This document shows, piece by piece, positions 33,965-41,850 of a stretch of 64,000 nt of DNA. The notes beneath the pieces were generated by a model, which saw only the letters and a program-made list of their open reading frames with translations, did no database searches and was not told where the DNA came from. The position numbers and the translations under genes are program-made. The stretch spans positions 112,837 through 176,836 of the forward strand of contig NZ_VZRB01000018.1 of the NCBI RefSeq assembly GCF_008806595.1, written 5' to 3'. Every line of letters begins with the position of its first letter. Position 1 is the first letter of the stretch. The stretch is from Streptomyces luteolifulvus. Its GTDB lineage: Bacteria; Actinomycetota; Actinomycetes; Streptomycetales; Streptomycetaceae.

Positions 33965-34971
33965 GCAAGCCGGTCAGGGCGGCCGTCTTCGGGACCGGAT
34001 CGTGGGGCACCGCGTTCGGCATGGTCCTCGCCGACGCGGGATGCGAGGTGACCCTGTGGGGGCGCCGTCCCGAGCTCGCGGAAGCGGTCAACTCCACACG
34101 TACGAACCCGGACTACCTCCCCGGCGTGGAACTCCCGGAGAATCTGCGGGCCACGACGGACGCCGCCGAGGCCGCGCGCGGAGCCGACTTCACCGTCCTT
34201 GCGATCCCCTCGCAGACACTGCGCGGGAACCTCGCCGAATGGACCCCGCTGCTCGCGCCGGACACCGTCCTCGTCTCGCTGATGAAGGGCGTCGAACTCG
34301 GCTCCGCCATGCGGATGAGCGAGGTGATCGAGGACGTCGCCAAGGTCGGCCGGGACCGTATCGCCGTCGTCACCGGGCCCAACCTCGCCCGTGAGATCGC
34401 CGCCCGGATGCCGGCCGCCGCCGTGGTGGCCTGCACCGACGAGGCCGTGGCCCAGCGCCTTCAGTCGGCCTGTCACACGCCGTACTTCCGCCCGTACACC
34501 AATACCGACGTGGTGGGCTGCGAACTGGGCGGCGCGGTCAAGAACGTCATCGGTCTCGCCGTAGGAATCGCGGACGGCATGGGACTGGGCGACAATGCCA
34601 AGGGCTCGCTCATCACCCGGGGCCTCGCCGAGACCACCCGGCTCGGTCTGGTCATGGGCGCCGACGCGCTCACGTTCTCCGGACTCGCGGGCCTCGGCGA
34701 CCTGGTGGCGACCTGCTCCTCGCCGCTGTCCCGCAACCACACCTTCGGCACCAACCTCGGCAAGGGCATGACCCTGGAGGAGACCATCGCGGTCACCAGC
34801 CAGACCGCCGAGGGCGTCAAGTCCTGTGAGTCGGTGCTGGATCTGGCCCGCCGGCACGGCGTCGACATGCCCATCACCGAGACGGTCGTCGGCATCGTGC
34901 ACGAGGGCAAGCCGCCCGTGGTCGCCCTCAAGGAGCTGATGTCGCGCAGCGCGAAGCCCGAACGACGCTGA
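33961..34971 (+). CDS. gpsA: Glycerol-3-phosphate dehydrogenase [NAD(P)+]
   Basis: 336 residues, GTG start overlapping the plsC stop. The Rossmann motif is VFGTGSWGTAFG; catalytic and substrate residues lie in LGGAVKNVIGLAVGIADGMGLGDNAK and GLGDLVATCSSPLSRN. It reduces dihydroxyacetone phosphate to sn-glycerol-3-phosphate for phospholipid synthesis. Co-transcribed with plsC and probably ddl, 71 bases further on. Confidence 0.96.
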   Translation: MSKPVRAAVFGTGSWGTAFGMVLADAGCEVTLWGRRPELAEAVNSTRTNPDYLPGVELPENLRATTDAAEAARGADFTVLAIPSQTLRGNLAEWTPLLAPDTVLVSLMKGVELGSAMRMSEVIEDVAKVGRDRIAVVTGPNLAREIAARMPAAAVVACTDEAVAQRLQSACHTPYFRPYTNTDVVGCELGGAVKNVIGLAVGIADGMGLGDNAKGSLITRGLAETTRLGLVMGADALTFSGLAGLGDLVATCSSPLSRNHTFGTNLGKGMTLEETIAVTSQTAEGVKSCESVLDLARRHGVDMPITETVVGIVHEGKPPVVALKELMSRSAKPERR

Positions 34972-35042
34972 GCGACCACCCCCTTTTGGGCCCTGCGCCC
35001 ACGCTGACTCGGGGCTCTGCCACCGGGTACTCTCAACGCGAT

Positions 35043-36218
35043 ATGAGCACCGAGAACCTCCCCCAGAGCCCCGAGCAGCAGACTCGCAAGCCGCGTGTGG
35101 CCGTCGTGTTCGGCGGCCGCAGCTCCGAACACGGGATCTCCGTGGTCACCGCCGGCGCCGTACTGCGCGCCATCGACCGGACGAAGTACGACGTCCTGCC
35201 GATCGGCATCACCCAGGACGGCCGCTGGGCGCTCACCGCCGACGAGCCGGACCGCATGGCGATCACCGACCGCCGTACGCCCAGCGTCACCGAGCTCGCC
35301 GAGTCGAGCGAGGGCGGTGTGGTGCTCCCCGTCGATCCCGCGAACCGCGAAGTCGTCTACAGCGAGCCCGGATCGGTGCCCAAGGCCCTCGGCGAGGTCG
35401 ACGTGGTCTTCCCGGTGCTGCACGGCCCGTACGGCGAGGACGGTACCCTCCAGGGCCTCCTGGAGCTCTCCGGCGTCCCGTACGTGGGTTCCGGCGTGCT
35501 CGCCTCGGCCGTCGGCCAGGACAAGGAGTACATGAAGCGGGTGTTCACCTCCTTCGGGCTGAAGGTGGGCCCGTACGTGGTGATCCGGCCGCGCGAGTGG
35601 CAGCAGTCCGCGCCGAACGGGGACGAAGGTGCCGCCGCCCGCAAGAAGATCGTCGACTTCGCCGGCGAGCACGGCTGGCCGCTCTTCGTGAAGCCCGCGC
35701 GCGCGGGTTCGTCGATCGGCATCACCAAGGTCGACGACCTCTCCGGTCTCGACGAGGCGATCGCCGAGGCACAGCGGCACGACCCGAAGATCCTCGTGGA
35801 GGCCGCGCTGCGCGGCCGCGAGATCGAGTGCGGGGTGCTGGAGTTCGAGGACGGCCCGCGCGCCTCCGTCCCCGCGGAGATCCCGCCGCCGGACACGCAC
35901 GCGTACTACGACTTCGAGGCGAAGTACATCGACTCGACCCCTGGCCTCGTCCCGGCCCCGCTGACCCCCGAGGAGACGGCCCGGGTGCAGCAGCTCGCGG
36001 TGGATGCCTTCGAGGCGGCCTCCTGCGAGGGCCTGGTCCGCGCGGACTTCTTCCTCACGGAGGACGACGAGTTCGTGATCAACGAAATCAACACGATGCC
36101 GGGCTTCACCCCGATCTCGATGTACCCGGCGATGTGGCAGGCGAGCGGGGTGGAGTACGCGGAACTGGTGGACAGGCTCATCCAGGCGGCACTTCGCAGG
36201 TCGACGGGACTGCGCTGA
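35043..36218 (+). CDS. ddlA: D-alanine--D-alanine ligase
   Basis: 391 residues from the ATG giving MSTENLPQSPEQQ. ATP-grasp ligase with the Ddl signatures VVFGGRSSEHGISVVT, HGPYGEDGTLQGLLEL, FVKPARAGSSIGITKV, AEIPPPDTHAYYDFEAKYID and DFFLTEDDEFVINEINTMPGF. It makes D-Ala-D-Ala for peptidoglycan. The SEHGIS/Tyr-type active site is that of the normal D-Ala ligase, not of the D-Ala-D-Lac ligases of vancomycin resistance. Confidence 0.96.
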   Translation: MSTENLPQSPEQQTRKPRVAVVFGGRSSEHGISVVTAGAVLRAIDRTKYDVLPIGITQDGRWALTADEPDRMAITDRRTPSVTELAESSEGGVVLPVDPANREVVYSEPGSVPKALGEVDVVFPVLHGPYGEDGTLQGLLELSGVPYVGSGVLASAVGQDKEYMKRVFTSFGLKVGPYVVIRPREWQQSAPNGDEGAAARKKIVDFAGEHGWPLFVKPARAGSSIGITKVDDLSGLDEAIAEAQRHDPKILVEAALRGREIECGVLEFEDGPRASVPAEIPPPDTHAYYDFEAKYIDSTPGLVPAPLTPEETARVQQLAVDAFEAASCEGLVRADFFLTEDDEFVINEINTMPGFTPISMYPAMWQASGVEYAELVDRLIQAALRRSTGLR

Positions 36219-36268
36219 CCCCGAGCGGCGCGGAGACGAAGGACGACCCGGCGGAGACGAAGGACGGC

Positions 36269-36769
36269 CTAGTGGGCGATCCCCTTGGGGATCGCCTCCT
36301 TGATCGCCGCAGCCAGATCGACGAGCACCCCCGAACTGTCCCGCCCCTGCGGCACCGACACCTCGACATACACGGACCGATTCGCCGTGGTGAACCGGTA
36401 CGCCCCGTCGTCCCGCTTCTCCATCAGCCAGTCGACCCCGTTCACCCCACCCCCGACCGCATCCGGATCGGACCCCGCGGCGACCTGAGGATCAACCATC
36501 TTCCGCGGCTGTACGACACCGCAGCGCAGTATGATCTCCGGGCTTCCCCAGCCCGCGGTCAGCGCGGACGCGGGCTCGGGATCCCGGCGGCCGAGACCGT
36601 CGACCTCCCGCGGCAGCACACCGTCCAGATTCCGGCACAGCTTCGCGGCCTTCGCGTCCGGGCTGGGAACCGCGGTCGGCCCGCTGTCGTCTGCTGAGGA
36701 GCAGCCTGCGGCGGTGATCAGCAGGACGAACGCGGGCAGACCGTAGGGCCGGTGACGGAAGAAGTTCAC
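36269..36769 (-). CDS. DUF3515 lipoprotein
   Basis: 166 residues. A lipoprotein signal peptide ends in the lipobox ITAAGC (Cys about residue 23), followed by a Ser/Asp/Pro linker. The DUF3515 domain begins at KLCRNLDGVLPREVDGLGRR and contains WGSPEIILRCGV (second Cys) and VDWLMEKRDDGAYRFTTANRSVYVEVSVP. It should be attached to the outer face of the membrane; function unknown. Its gene sits convergent to ddlA, and its last codons carry the hairpin that probably terminates ddlA. Confidence 0.88.
   Translation of the reverse strand: MNFFRHRPYGLPAFVLLITAAGCSSADDSGPTAVPSPDAKAAKLCRNLDGVLPREVDGLGRRDPEPASALTAGWGSPEIILRCGVVQPRKMVDPQVAAGSDPDAVGGGVNGVDWLMEKRDDGAYRFTTANRSVYVEVSVPQGRDSSGVLVDLAAAIKEAIPKGIAH
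36275..36296. terminator. Terminator embedded in the DUF3515 coding end
   Basis: GGCGATCCCC-TT-GGGGATCGCC (36275-36296) is a perfect 10-base-arm hairpin lying inside the last eight codons of the DUF3515 gene and 57 bases after ddlA. It would stop ddlA transcription inside the opposing gene. Confidence 0.65.
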
Positions 36770-36789
36770 CGGCCAAGGGTAGACGGGGG

Positions 36790-37023
36790 CTACAGATGGA
36801 CCACAGGGCAGGTCAGGGTGCGGGTGATGCCGTCCACTTGCTGGACCTTCGCGACCACCAAGCGGCCCAGGTCGTCGACGGTGTCGGCCTGGGCGCGCAC
36901 GATCACGTCGTACGGTCCTGTCACGTCCTCGGCCTGGACGACTCCAGGGATCTTGCTGATCGTTTCGGCGACGGTCGACGCCTTGCCGACCTCCGTCTGG
37001 ATCAGGATGTACGCCTGTACCAC
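36790..37023 (-). CDS. Stand-alone Lrp/AsnC ligand-binding (RAM) domain protein
   Basis: 77 residues from the GTG giving VVQAYILIQTEVGKA, preceded by GGAGG at 4-base spacing. The sequence is one RAM domain (beta-alpha-beta-beta-alpha-beta; ISKIPGVVQAEDVTGPYDVIVRAQAD, then VDGITRTLTCPVVHL) without a helix-turn-helix. Such proteins form decamers and bind amino acids; they may modulate full-length Lrp regulators or enzymes. It is divergent from thiL, 206 bases away. Confidence 0.9.
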   Translation of the reverse strand: MVQAYILIQTEVGKASTVAETISKIPGVVQAEDVTGPYDVIVRAQADTVDDLGRLVVAKVQQVDGITRTLTCPVVHL

Positions 37024-37229
37024 GGAACCTCCAGGGCGGCCACGAGGATCATGTGGGGAAAAGGAACGCCACCGTATCGCGTTGCCGCTCGTCGCGGGGA
37101 GACCCGCGGCACCCGGGGCTCCCGCGCCGGGGTGCGGGAACGACAGAAGTTGACGGTCACCTCGACCGTAGCGAGGGCAGAGATGACGCGCGAGCGGGCA
37201 CGGACAGGGACAGAAGGGGCGTAAGGGCA

Positions 37230-38195
37230 ATGAAGGGCACTGTTGGTGAGCTCGGGGAGTTCGGGCTCATCAGGGAGCTCACCTCCCGTCTCACCACCAC
37301 CCCGGCGGTCCGGGTCGGTCCCGGCGACGACGCCGCGGTGGTGGCCGCACCCGACCGCAGGGTGGTGGCGAGCACCGACATCCTGCTGGAGGGGCGGCAC
37401 TTCCGCCGGGACTGGTCCACGGCCTACGACGTGGGGCGCAAGGCGGCCGCGCAGAACCTCGCGGACATCGCCGCCATGGGCGCCGTACCGACCGCCCTGC
37501 TGCTCGGCCTGGTGGTCCCCGCCGAACTCCCGGTGGCCTGGCCGACCGAGCTGATGGACGGGCTGCGGGACGAGTGCCAGGTCGCGGGCGCCTCCGTGGT
37601 CGGCGGCGACGTCGTGCGCGGCGACACGATCATGGTGTCGATCACCGCGCTCGGCGATCTGCGCAACCACGAGCCCGTGACCCGGGCGGGTGCCCAGCCC
37701 GGCGACCTCGTCGCGGTGACCGGCTGGCTGGGCTGGTCCGCCGCCGGGTACGCGGTGCTCTCCCGCGGTTTCCGCTCGCCGCGCGCCTTCGTCGAGGCAC
37801 ACCGGCGCCCCGAGCCGCCGTACCACGCGGGGCCGGCCGCCGCGGGGCTCGGTGCGACCGCGATGTGCGACGTGAGCGACGGACTGATCGCCGACCTCGG
37901 GCACATCGCGGAGGCCAGCAAGGTCCGGATCGACATCCGCTCCGGCGCCATAGACATCCCGACCCAGATGAACGACATCGGGCAGGCCGTCGGTGTCGAC
38001 CCGATGCAGTGGGTCCTCACCGGCGGAGAGGACCACGCGATCGTCGCGACCTTCCCGCCGGACGTGAAGCTGCCGGCCCGCTGGAAGGTCATCGGCGAGG
38101 TGCTCAACCCCTCGGCGCTGCCCCAGGTGACCGTCGACGGGGCTCCGTGGACCACGAAGGGCGGCTGGGACCACTTCGGGGAGATCGAGTCATGA
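37230..38195 (+). CDS. thiL: Thiamine-monophosphate kinase
   Basis: 321 residues from the ATG giving MKGTVGELGEFGLIREL, with AAGGGCA upstream. Signatures VGPGDDAAVVAAP, STDILLEGRHFRRDWS and VGRKAAAQNLADIAAMGA belong to the PurM-like ThiL fold and bind ATP/Mg2+. It phosphorylates thiamine phosphate to the active diphosphate. The stop overlaps the thiD start (ATGA), so translation is coupled. Confidence 0.95.
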   Translation: MKGTVGELGEFGLIRELTSRLTTTPAVRVGPGDDAAVVAAPDRRVVASTDILLEGRHFRRDWSTAYDVGRKAAAQNLADIAAMGAVPTALLLGLVVPAELPVAWPTELMDGLRDECQVAGASVVGGDVVRGDTIMVSITALGDLRNHEPVTRAGAQPGDLVAVTGWLGWSAAGYAVLSRGFRSPRAFVEAHRRPEPPYHAGPAAAGLGATAMCDVSDGLIADLGHIAEASKVRIDIRSGAIDIPTQMNDIGQAVGVDPMQWVLTGGEDHAIVATFPPDVKLPARWKVIGEVLNPSALPQVTVDGAPWTTKGGWDHFGEIES

Positions 38196-38992
38196 GCGCT
38201 CCGCCGAGGGTGCTGACGGTCGCGGGCTCCGACTCCGGCGGGGGCGCCGGAATCCAGGCCGACCTGAAGACGATGCTCGCGCTCGGCGTGCACGGCATGA
38301 GCGTCGTCACGGCGGTCACCGCGCAGAACTCCCTCGGCGTACAGGGGGCTTGGGAGCTGCCGGCGGAGGCGGTCGTCGCCCAGTACCGCGCCGTCGTGGA
38401 CGACATCGGCGTACAGGCGGTCAAGACCGGCATGCTCGCCTCGGCCGAACTGGTGGAGGCCGTCGCCGAGTTGATCCGGGGGACGGACGCGCCGGCCGTC
38501 GTGGATCCGGTGGGGGTCTCCAAGCACGGGGATCCGCTGCTGGCCGCTTCCGCGCTCGATTCGGTGCGGACGAAGCTGCTGCCGGCCGCGACCGTCGCGA
38601 CACCGAACCTCGACGAGGTGGCCCAACTGACCGGCGTGCGGGTCGAGTCGGAGGAGCAGTTGCGGGAGGCCGCGGCGGCCGTGCTGGCGTACGGGCCGCG
38701 CTGGGTTCTCGTCAAGGGCGGTCATCTGCCCGGTGACGCCGTGGACCTGCTCACCGACGGCGCCGAGGAGCACTGGCTGCGCTCCCCCCGCTACGACAAC
38801 CGGCACACGCACGGTACGGGCTGCACCCTCGCGTCGGCGATCGCCTCACAGCTCGCCAAGGGGCAGACCGTGCCGGAGGCGGTGGCGGCGGCCAAGGAGT
38901 ACGTCAGCGGGGCGATCGCGGCCGGGTTCGCCCTCGGCGGGGGGATCGGGCCCGTGGACCACGGCTGGGCCCTCGGAAGGGGGTCCCACTAG
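38192..38992 (+). CDS. thiD: Hydroxymethylpyrimidine/phosphomethylpyrimidine kinase
   Basis: 266 residues, ATG overlapping the thiL stop. Ribokinase-fold enzyme with LTVAGSDSGGGAGIQADLKT (substrate site), VKTGMLAS, VVDPVGVSKHGDPLL, and the anion hole/catalytic Asp-type region HTHGTGCTLASAIAS. It phosphorylates HMP twice for thiamine synthesis. It is second gene of the thiL-thiD pair; the next plus-strand gene lies beyond rpmB. Confidence 0.95.
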   Translation: MSAPPRVLTVAGSDSGGGAGIQADLKTMLALGVHGMSVVTAVTAQNSLGVQGAWELPAEAVVAQYRAVVDDIGVQAVKTGMLASAELVEAVAELIRGTDAPAVVDPVGVSKHGDPLLAASALDSVRTKLLPAATVATPNLDEVAQLTGVRVESEEQLREAAAAVLAYGPRWVLVKGGHLPGDAVDLLTDGAEEHWLRSPRYDNRHTHGTGCTLASAIASQLAKGQTVPEAVAAAKEYVSGAIAAGFALGGGIGPVDHGWALGRGSH

Positions 38993-39073
38993 TCCGGCGG
39001 CTCACGGCCGCGGGTAGGGCTGGGTGCGGCCGGGTGCAGCCCCGTGTACGGCCCGGGTACGGCCGGGGACGGC

Positions 39074-39104
39074 AAAAAGCCGGTCCACCCGAGGTGGACC
39101 GGCT
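39074..39104 (-). terminator. Intrinsic terminator of rpmB
   Basis: On the minus strand a 12-base stem (AGCCGGTCCACC / GGTGGACCGGCT, loop of 3) is followed by a TTTTT run, the clearest rho-independent terminator in the window. It begins 42 bases after the rpmB stop. Confidence 0.9.
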
Positions 39105-39145
39105 CAGTGCAGCGAACCAGCAGTGGCCGCGCGCTTAGCTGTGCG

Positions 39146-39331
39146 TCAGCGCGAGACCTTGCCGGCCTTGATGCACGAGGTGCAAGCGTTCACGCGCTTC
39201 GGCGTCCCGCCGACCACGGTACGCACACGCTGGATGTTCGGGTTCCAGCGGCGGGGCGTACGGCGGTGCGAGTGCGAGATGTTGTTGCCGAAGCCCGGCC
39301 CCTTGCCGCAGACGTCGCAGTTGGCAGCCAC
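39146..39331 (-). CDS. rpmB: Ribosomal protein L28, zinc-binding form
   Basis: 61 residues (MAANCDVCGKGPGFGNNISHSHRRT). The pairs CDVC and CTSC form a zinc ribbon, so this is the C+ form; Zur-regulated C- paralogues usually lie elsewhere in streptomycetes. L28 is part of the large ribosomal subunit. The gene is divergent from the DAK2 gene. Confidence 0.96.
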   Translation of the reverse strand: MAANCDVCGKGPGFGNNISHSHRRTPRRWNPNIQRVRTVVGGTPKRVNACTSCIKAGKVSR

Positions 39332-39587
39332 GGGTCACTCCAAAGACTTCAGATGCACTTACGGTTGATCCCGGCATGCCGGGATCAAGATCGAGAATCC
39401 ACGATCCGAGTGGCGTTGCCAGGGGGAGAGCCCGATCTGGATCGGGCAACCGGAGCAGCATACAACGACTCCTCCAGTGCAACGAAACTACCATGGCTGC
39501 TCAGGGGCCCGCTCCAGGCCCTCTTCCGGCCGACACCGCCCCGGGGTCTACGCTGCGTCCCACGGCCGGCAGCTCAAGGAGGCGCAG

Positions 39588-41360
39588 GTGGCGCAGGTGC
39601 CGCAGACATTCTTCGATGCTCTCGCGGTGCGCACCTGGTGCGGCCTCGCGCTCGAGGCGCTGGGACGCGCGCGTGAGGAGATCGACGCGATCAACGTCTA
39701 CCCCGTCGCGGACGGGGACACCGGCACGAACCTGTACCTGACCGTGGAGTCGGCCTTCACTGCCGTCGAGGCGGTGTTCGCGGGGTACGAGGTCGTCGCC
39801 GGCGTGGTCGTCTCCGAGGCGGTGTCCGGGGAGCGCTGCGACGGCGCGGCGGCGCCGGGCGGCGAACCGTCGCTGTCCGACGCCGTCAGGGCGATGGCCC
39901 ACGGAGCGCTCATAGGGGCGCGCGGCAACTCCGGGACGATCCTCGCGCAGCTGCTGCGGGGCATGGCGCAGGTCTTCGCCGCCGACGGTGAGGCCGCTCA
40001 CACCGACGGACGGGGCCTCAGGCTCGCCCTGCGCCACGCCGCCGACGCCGCCCGGCAGGCCGTGGCCCACCCCGTCGAGGGCACGGTCCTCACGGTGGCG
40101 TCCGCCGCCGCCGACGCGGCCACCGGGGCCGAGGGGGACTGCGGGACGGTCGCGCGCGCGGCCTACGAGGGGGCCCGCGCGGCCCTCGCCGCCACCCCGG
40201 GTCAGCTGGCCGTCCTGGAGCGCGCCGGAGTGGTCGACGCGGGCGGCCGGGGGCTGGTGGCGGTGCTGGCGGCGCTGGTGGAGACGCTGACGGGGGAGGC
40301 GGCGGTGCTCGCCGGGGTACCGCACGTGCACGGCCTCCGCCACGAGGCCGGGGCGTCCCACGCGCGCGTGGACGCGACCTCGGGGGAGGCCGGCTCCCGT
40401 GACTGCGCGGACGGCCCCACCGCCCCCGAGGCGGGCGGCCCCGCCTTCGAGGTGATCTATCTCCTGGAGGCCGACGCCGCCGCCGTCGACCGGCTGCGGG
40501 CGCGGCTCGACGCCCTTGGGGACTCGCTCGTCGTGGTCGGCGGCGACGGGCTGTGGAACGTCCATGTGCACGTCGACGACGCCGGCGCCGCGGTGGAGGC
40601 CGGCGTCGAGGCGGGACGGCCGTACCGGATCCGGATCACGCACTTCGGCGCGGGCGATGTGCACACCACCGGTGCCGAGCGGCCCCCGCGCGAGCGCGCT
40701 CAGCGTGCCGTGGTGGCTGTGGTGCCCGGCGAGGGCCTCGCCGGGCTCTACACCGAGGCGGGGGCGACCACCGTCCTCGCACGGCCTGGGGAGGCCCCGG
40801 CGAGCGGGGAGCTCGTCGAGGCCGTACGGCGGGCCCACGCGCGCGAGGTGGTGCTGCTGCCCAACGACGCCGACCTGCGGCACACCGCGGCAGCGGCGGC
40901 CGAGCAGGCCCGTACGGAGGGCATCCGCGTCGCGCTGATCCCGACGCGCTCCGCGGTACAGGGGATCGCGGCGCTCGCCGTGCACGCGCCGGAGCGCCGC
41001 TTCGACGAGGACGTGGTGGCGATGACCTCGGCCGCGGGCGCCACCCGCTACGCCGAGGTCCTCGTCGCGGAACGCGAGTCCTGGACCATGGCCGGCATCT
41101 GCCAGGCCGGCGACGTGCTGGGCCTCATCGAGGGCGATGTGGCCGTGATCGGGTCGGACGTCACCGCCATCGCGGAGACCGTCCTCGACCGCATGCTCTC
41201 GGCGGGCGGCGAGCTGGTCACCCTCGTCCTCGGCGACGAGGCCCCCGAGCCGATCGCCGACCACCTCGAAGCCCGCGTCCGCGAGTCGTACCTCGCCGTC
41301 GACACGATGGTGTACCGGGGCGGCCGCCAGGGGGCCCTGCTGCTGATCGGCGTGGAGTAG
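39588..41360 (+). CDS. DAK2 domain (FakA/YloV-like) protein
   Basis: 590 residues from the GTG giving VAQVPQTFFDALAVRTW, preceded by AAGGAGG at 5-base spacing. The N-terminal DhaL-like domain (about 1-230) has the Mg2+/nucleotide motifs INVYPVADGDTGTNLYLT and GARGNSGTILAQLLRGM. The middle and C-terminal parts match the DAK1-like/DegV-like YloV arrangement (VVAVVPGEGLAGLYTEAGA, VVLLPNDADLRHTA, MAGICQAGDVLGLIEGDVAVIG). In Firmicutes FakA phosphorylates fatty acids bound by FakB; whether the actinobacterial protein does so is uncertain. In S. coelicolor, as I recall, recG follows directly; here the HSP90-TPR pair lies between. Confidence 0.85.
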   Translation: MAQVPQTFFDALAVRTWCGLALEALGRAREEIDAINVYPVADGDTGTNLYLTVESAFTAVEAVFAGYEVVAGVVVSEAVSGERCDGAAAPGGEPSLSDAVRAMAHGALIGARGNSGTILAQLLRGMAQVFAADGEAAHTDGRGLRLALRHAADAARQAVAHPVEGTVLTVASAAADAATGAEGDCGTVARAAYEGARAALAATPGQLAVLERAGVVDAGGRGLVAVLAALVETLTGEAAVLAGVPHVHGLRHEAGASHARVDATSGEAGSRDCADGPTAPEAGGPAFEVIYLLEADAAAVDRLRARLDALGDSLVVVGGDGLWNVHVHVDDAGAAVEAGVEAGRPYRIRITHFGAGDVHTTGAERPPRERAQRAVVAVVPGEGLAGLYTEAGATTVLARPGEAPASGELVEAVRRAHAREVVLLPNDADLRHTAAAAAEQARTEGIRVALIPTRSAVQGIAALAVHAPERRFDEDVVAMTSAAGATRYAEVLVAERESWTMAGICQAGDVLGLIEGDVAVIGSDVTAIAETVLDRMLSAGGELVTLVLGDEAPEPIADHLEARVRESYLAVDTMVYRGGRQGALLLIGVE

Positions 41361-41403
41361 ACCCCGACCCCGGCGCCGCGTCCGCCCGCGGCGCTACTCC
41401 ACC

Positions 41404-41850
41404 ACCTCCACCACCTCGTCGAGCAGTTGCCGTGGCTTGGCTCGCCGGGTCTGTGGGGCCTCTTTGTCGGTGTGAGTCTCCGTTGCTGCGCGCGTGCGTG
41501 TGCTTGGCGGGTTCGGCGGGGCGGGTGGCATGCCCCGCTGCTCTGTGGCGTCGCGAGGACCCATGTCATCGGTCGGCCGCGTGCTGCGTCACGTCGTCGA
41601 GCAGTTGCCGTGGCTTGGCTCGCCGGGTCTGTGCGGCCTCCTTGGCGGTGCGGGCCTCCGTTGGTGCGCACGCGTGTGTGCCTGGTGGCTTCGGCGGGGC
41701 GGGTGGCATGCCCCGCTGGTCATCGAGGCCGCGCGGACCCATGTCACTGGTCCGCCGCCTGCTGCGTCACGTCGTCGAGCAGCTGCCGTGCCTCGGCTCG
41801 CCGGGTCTGTGCCGCCTCGTCGTCGGTGTCGGCGTACGCCTCCAGCACCG
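41404..41850. repeat. Three-copy 178-bp tandem repeat derived from the 3' end of the TPR gene
   Basis: The string TCGTCGAGCAG(T/C)TGCCGTG starts at 41416, 41594 and 41772, exactly 178 bases apart. Copies 1 and 2 also share the hairpin GCGGGGC-N9-GCCCCGC (in copy 1 about 41516-41538, in copy 2 178 bases later). Copy 3 is the living C-terminal coding end of the TPR gene. Copies 1 and 2 retain its codons (TRRAKPRQLLDDV and TRRAKPRQLLDEV, in different frames because 178 is not a multiple of 3), followed by stops at 41394 and 41566. Confidence 0.9.

Noticed and set aside
41404..41743. CRISPR-like array
   Set aside because: There are only three units, 178 bases long, derived from coding DNA, with no short repeats and spacers and no cas genes.
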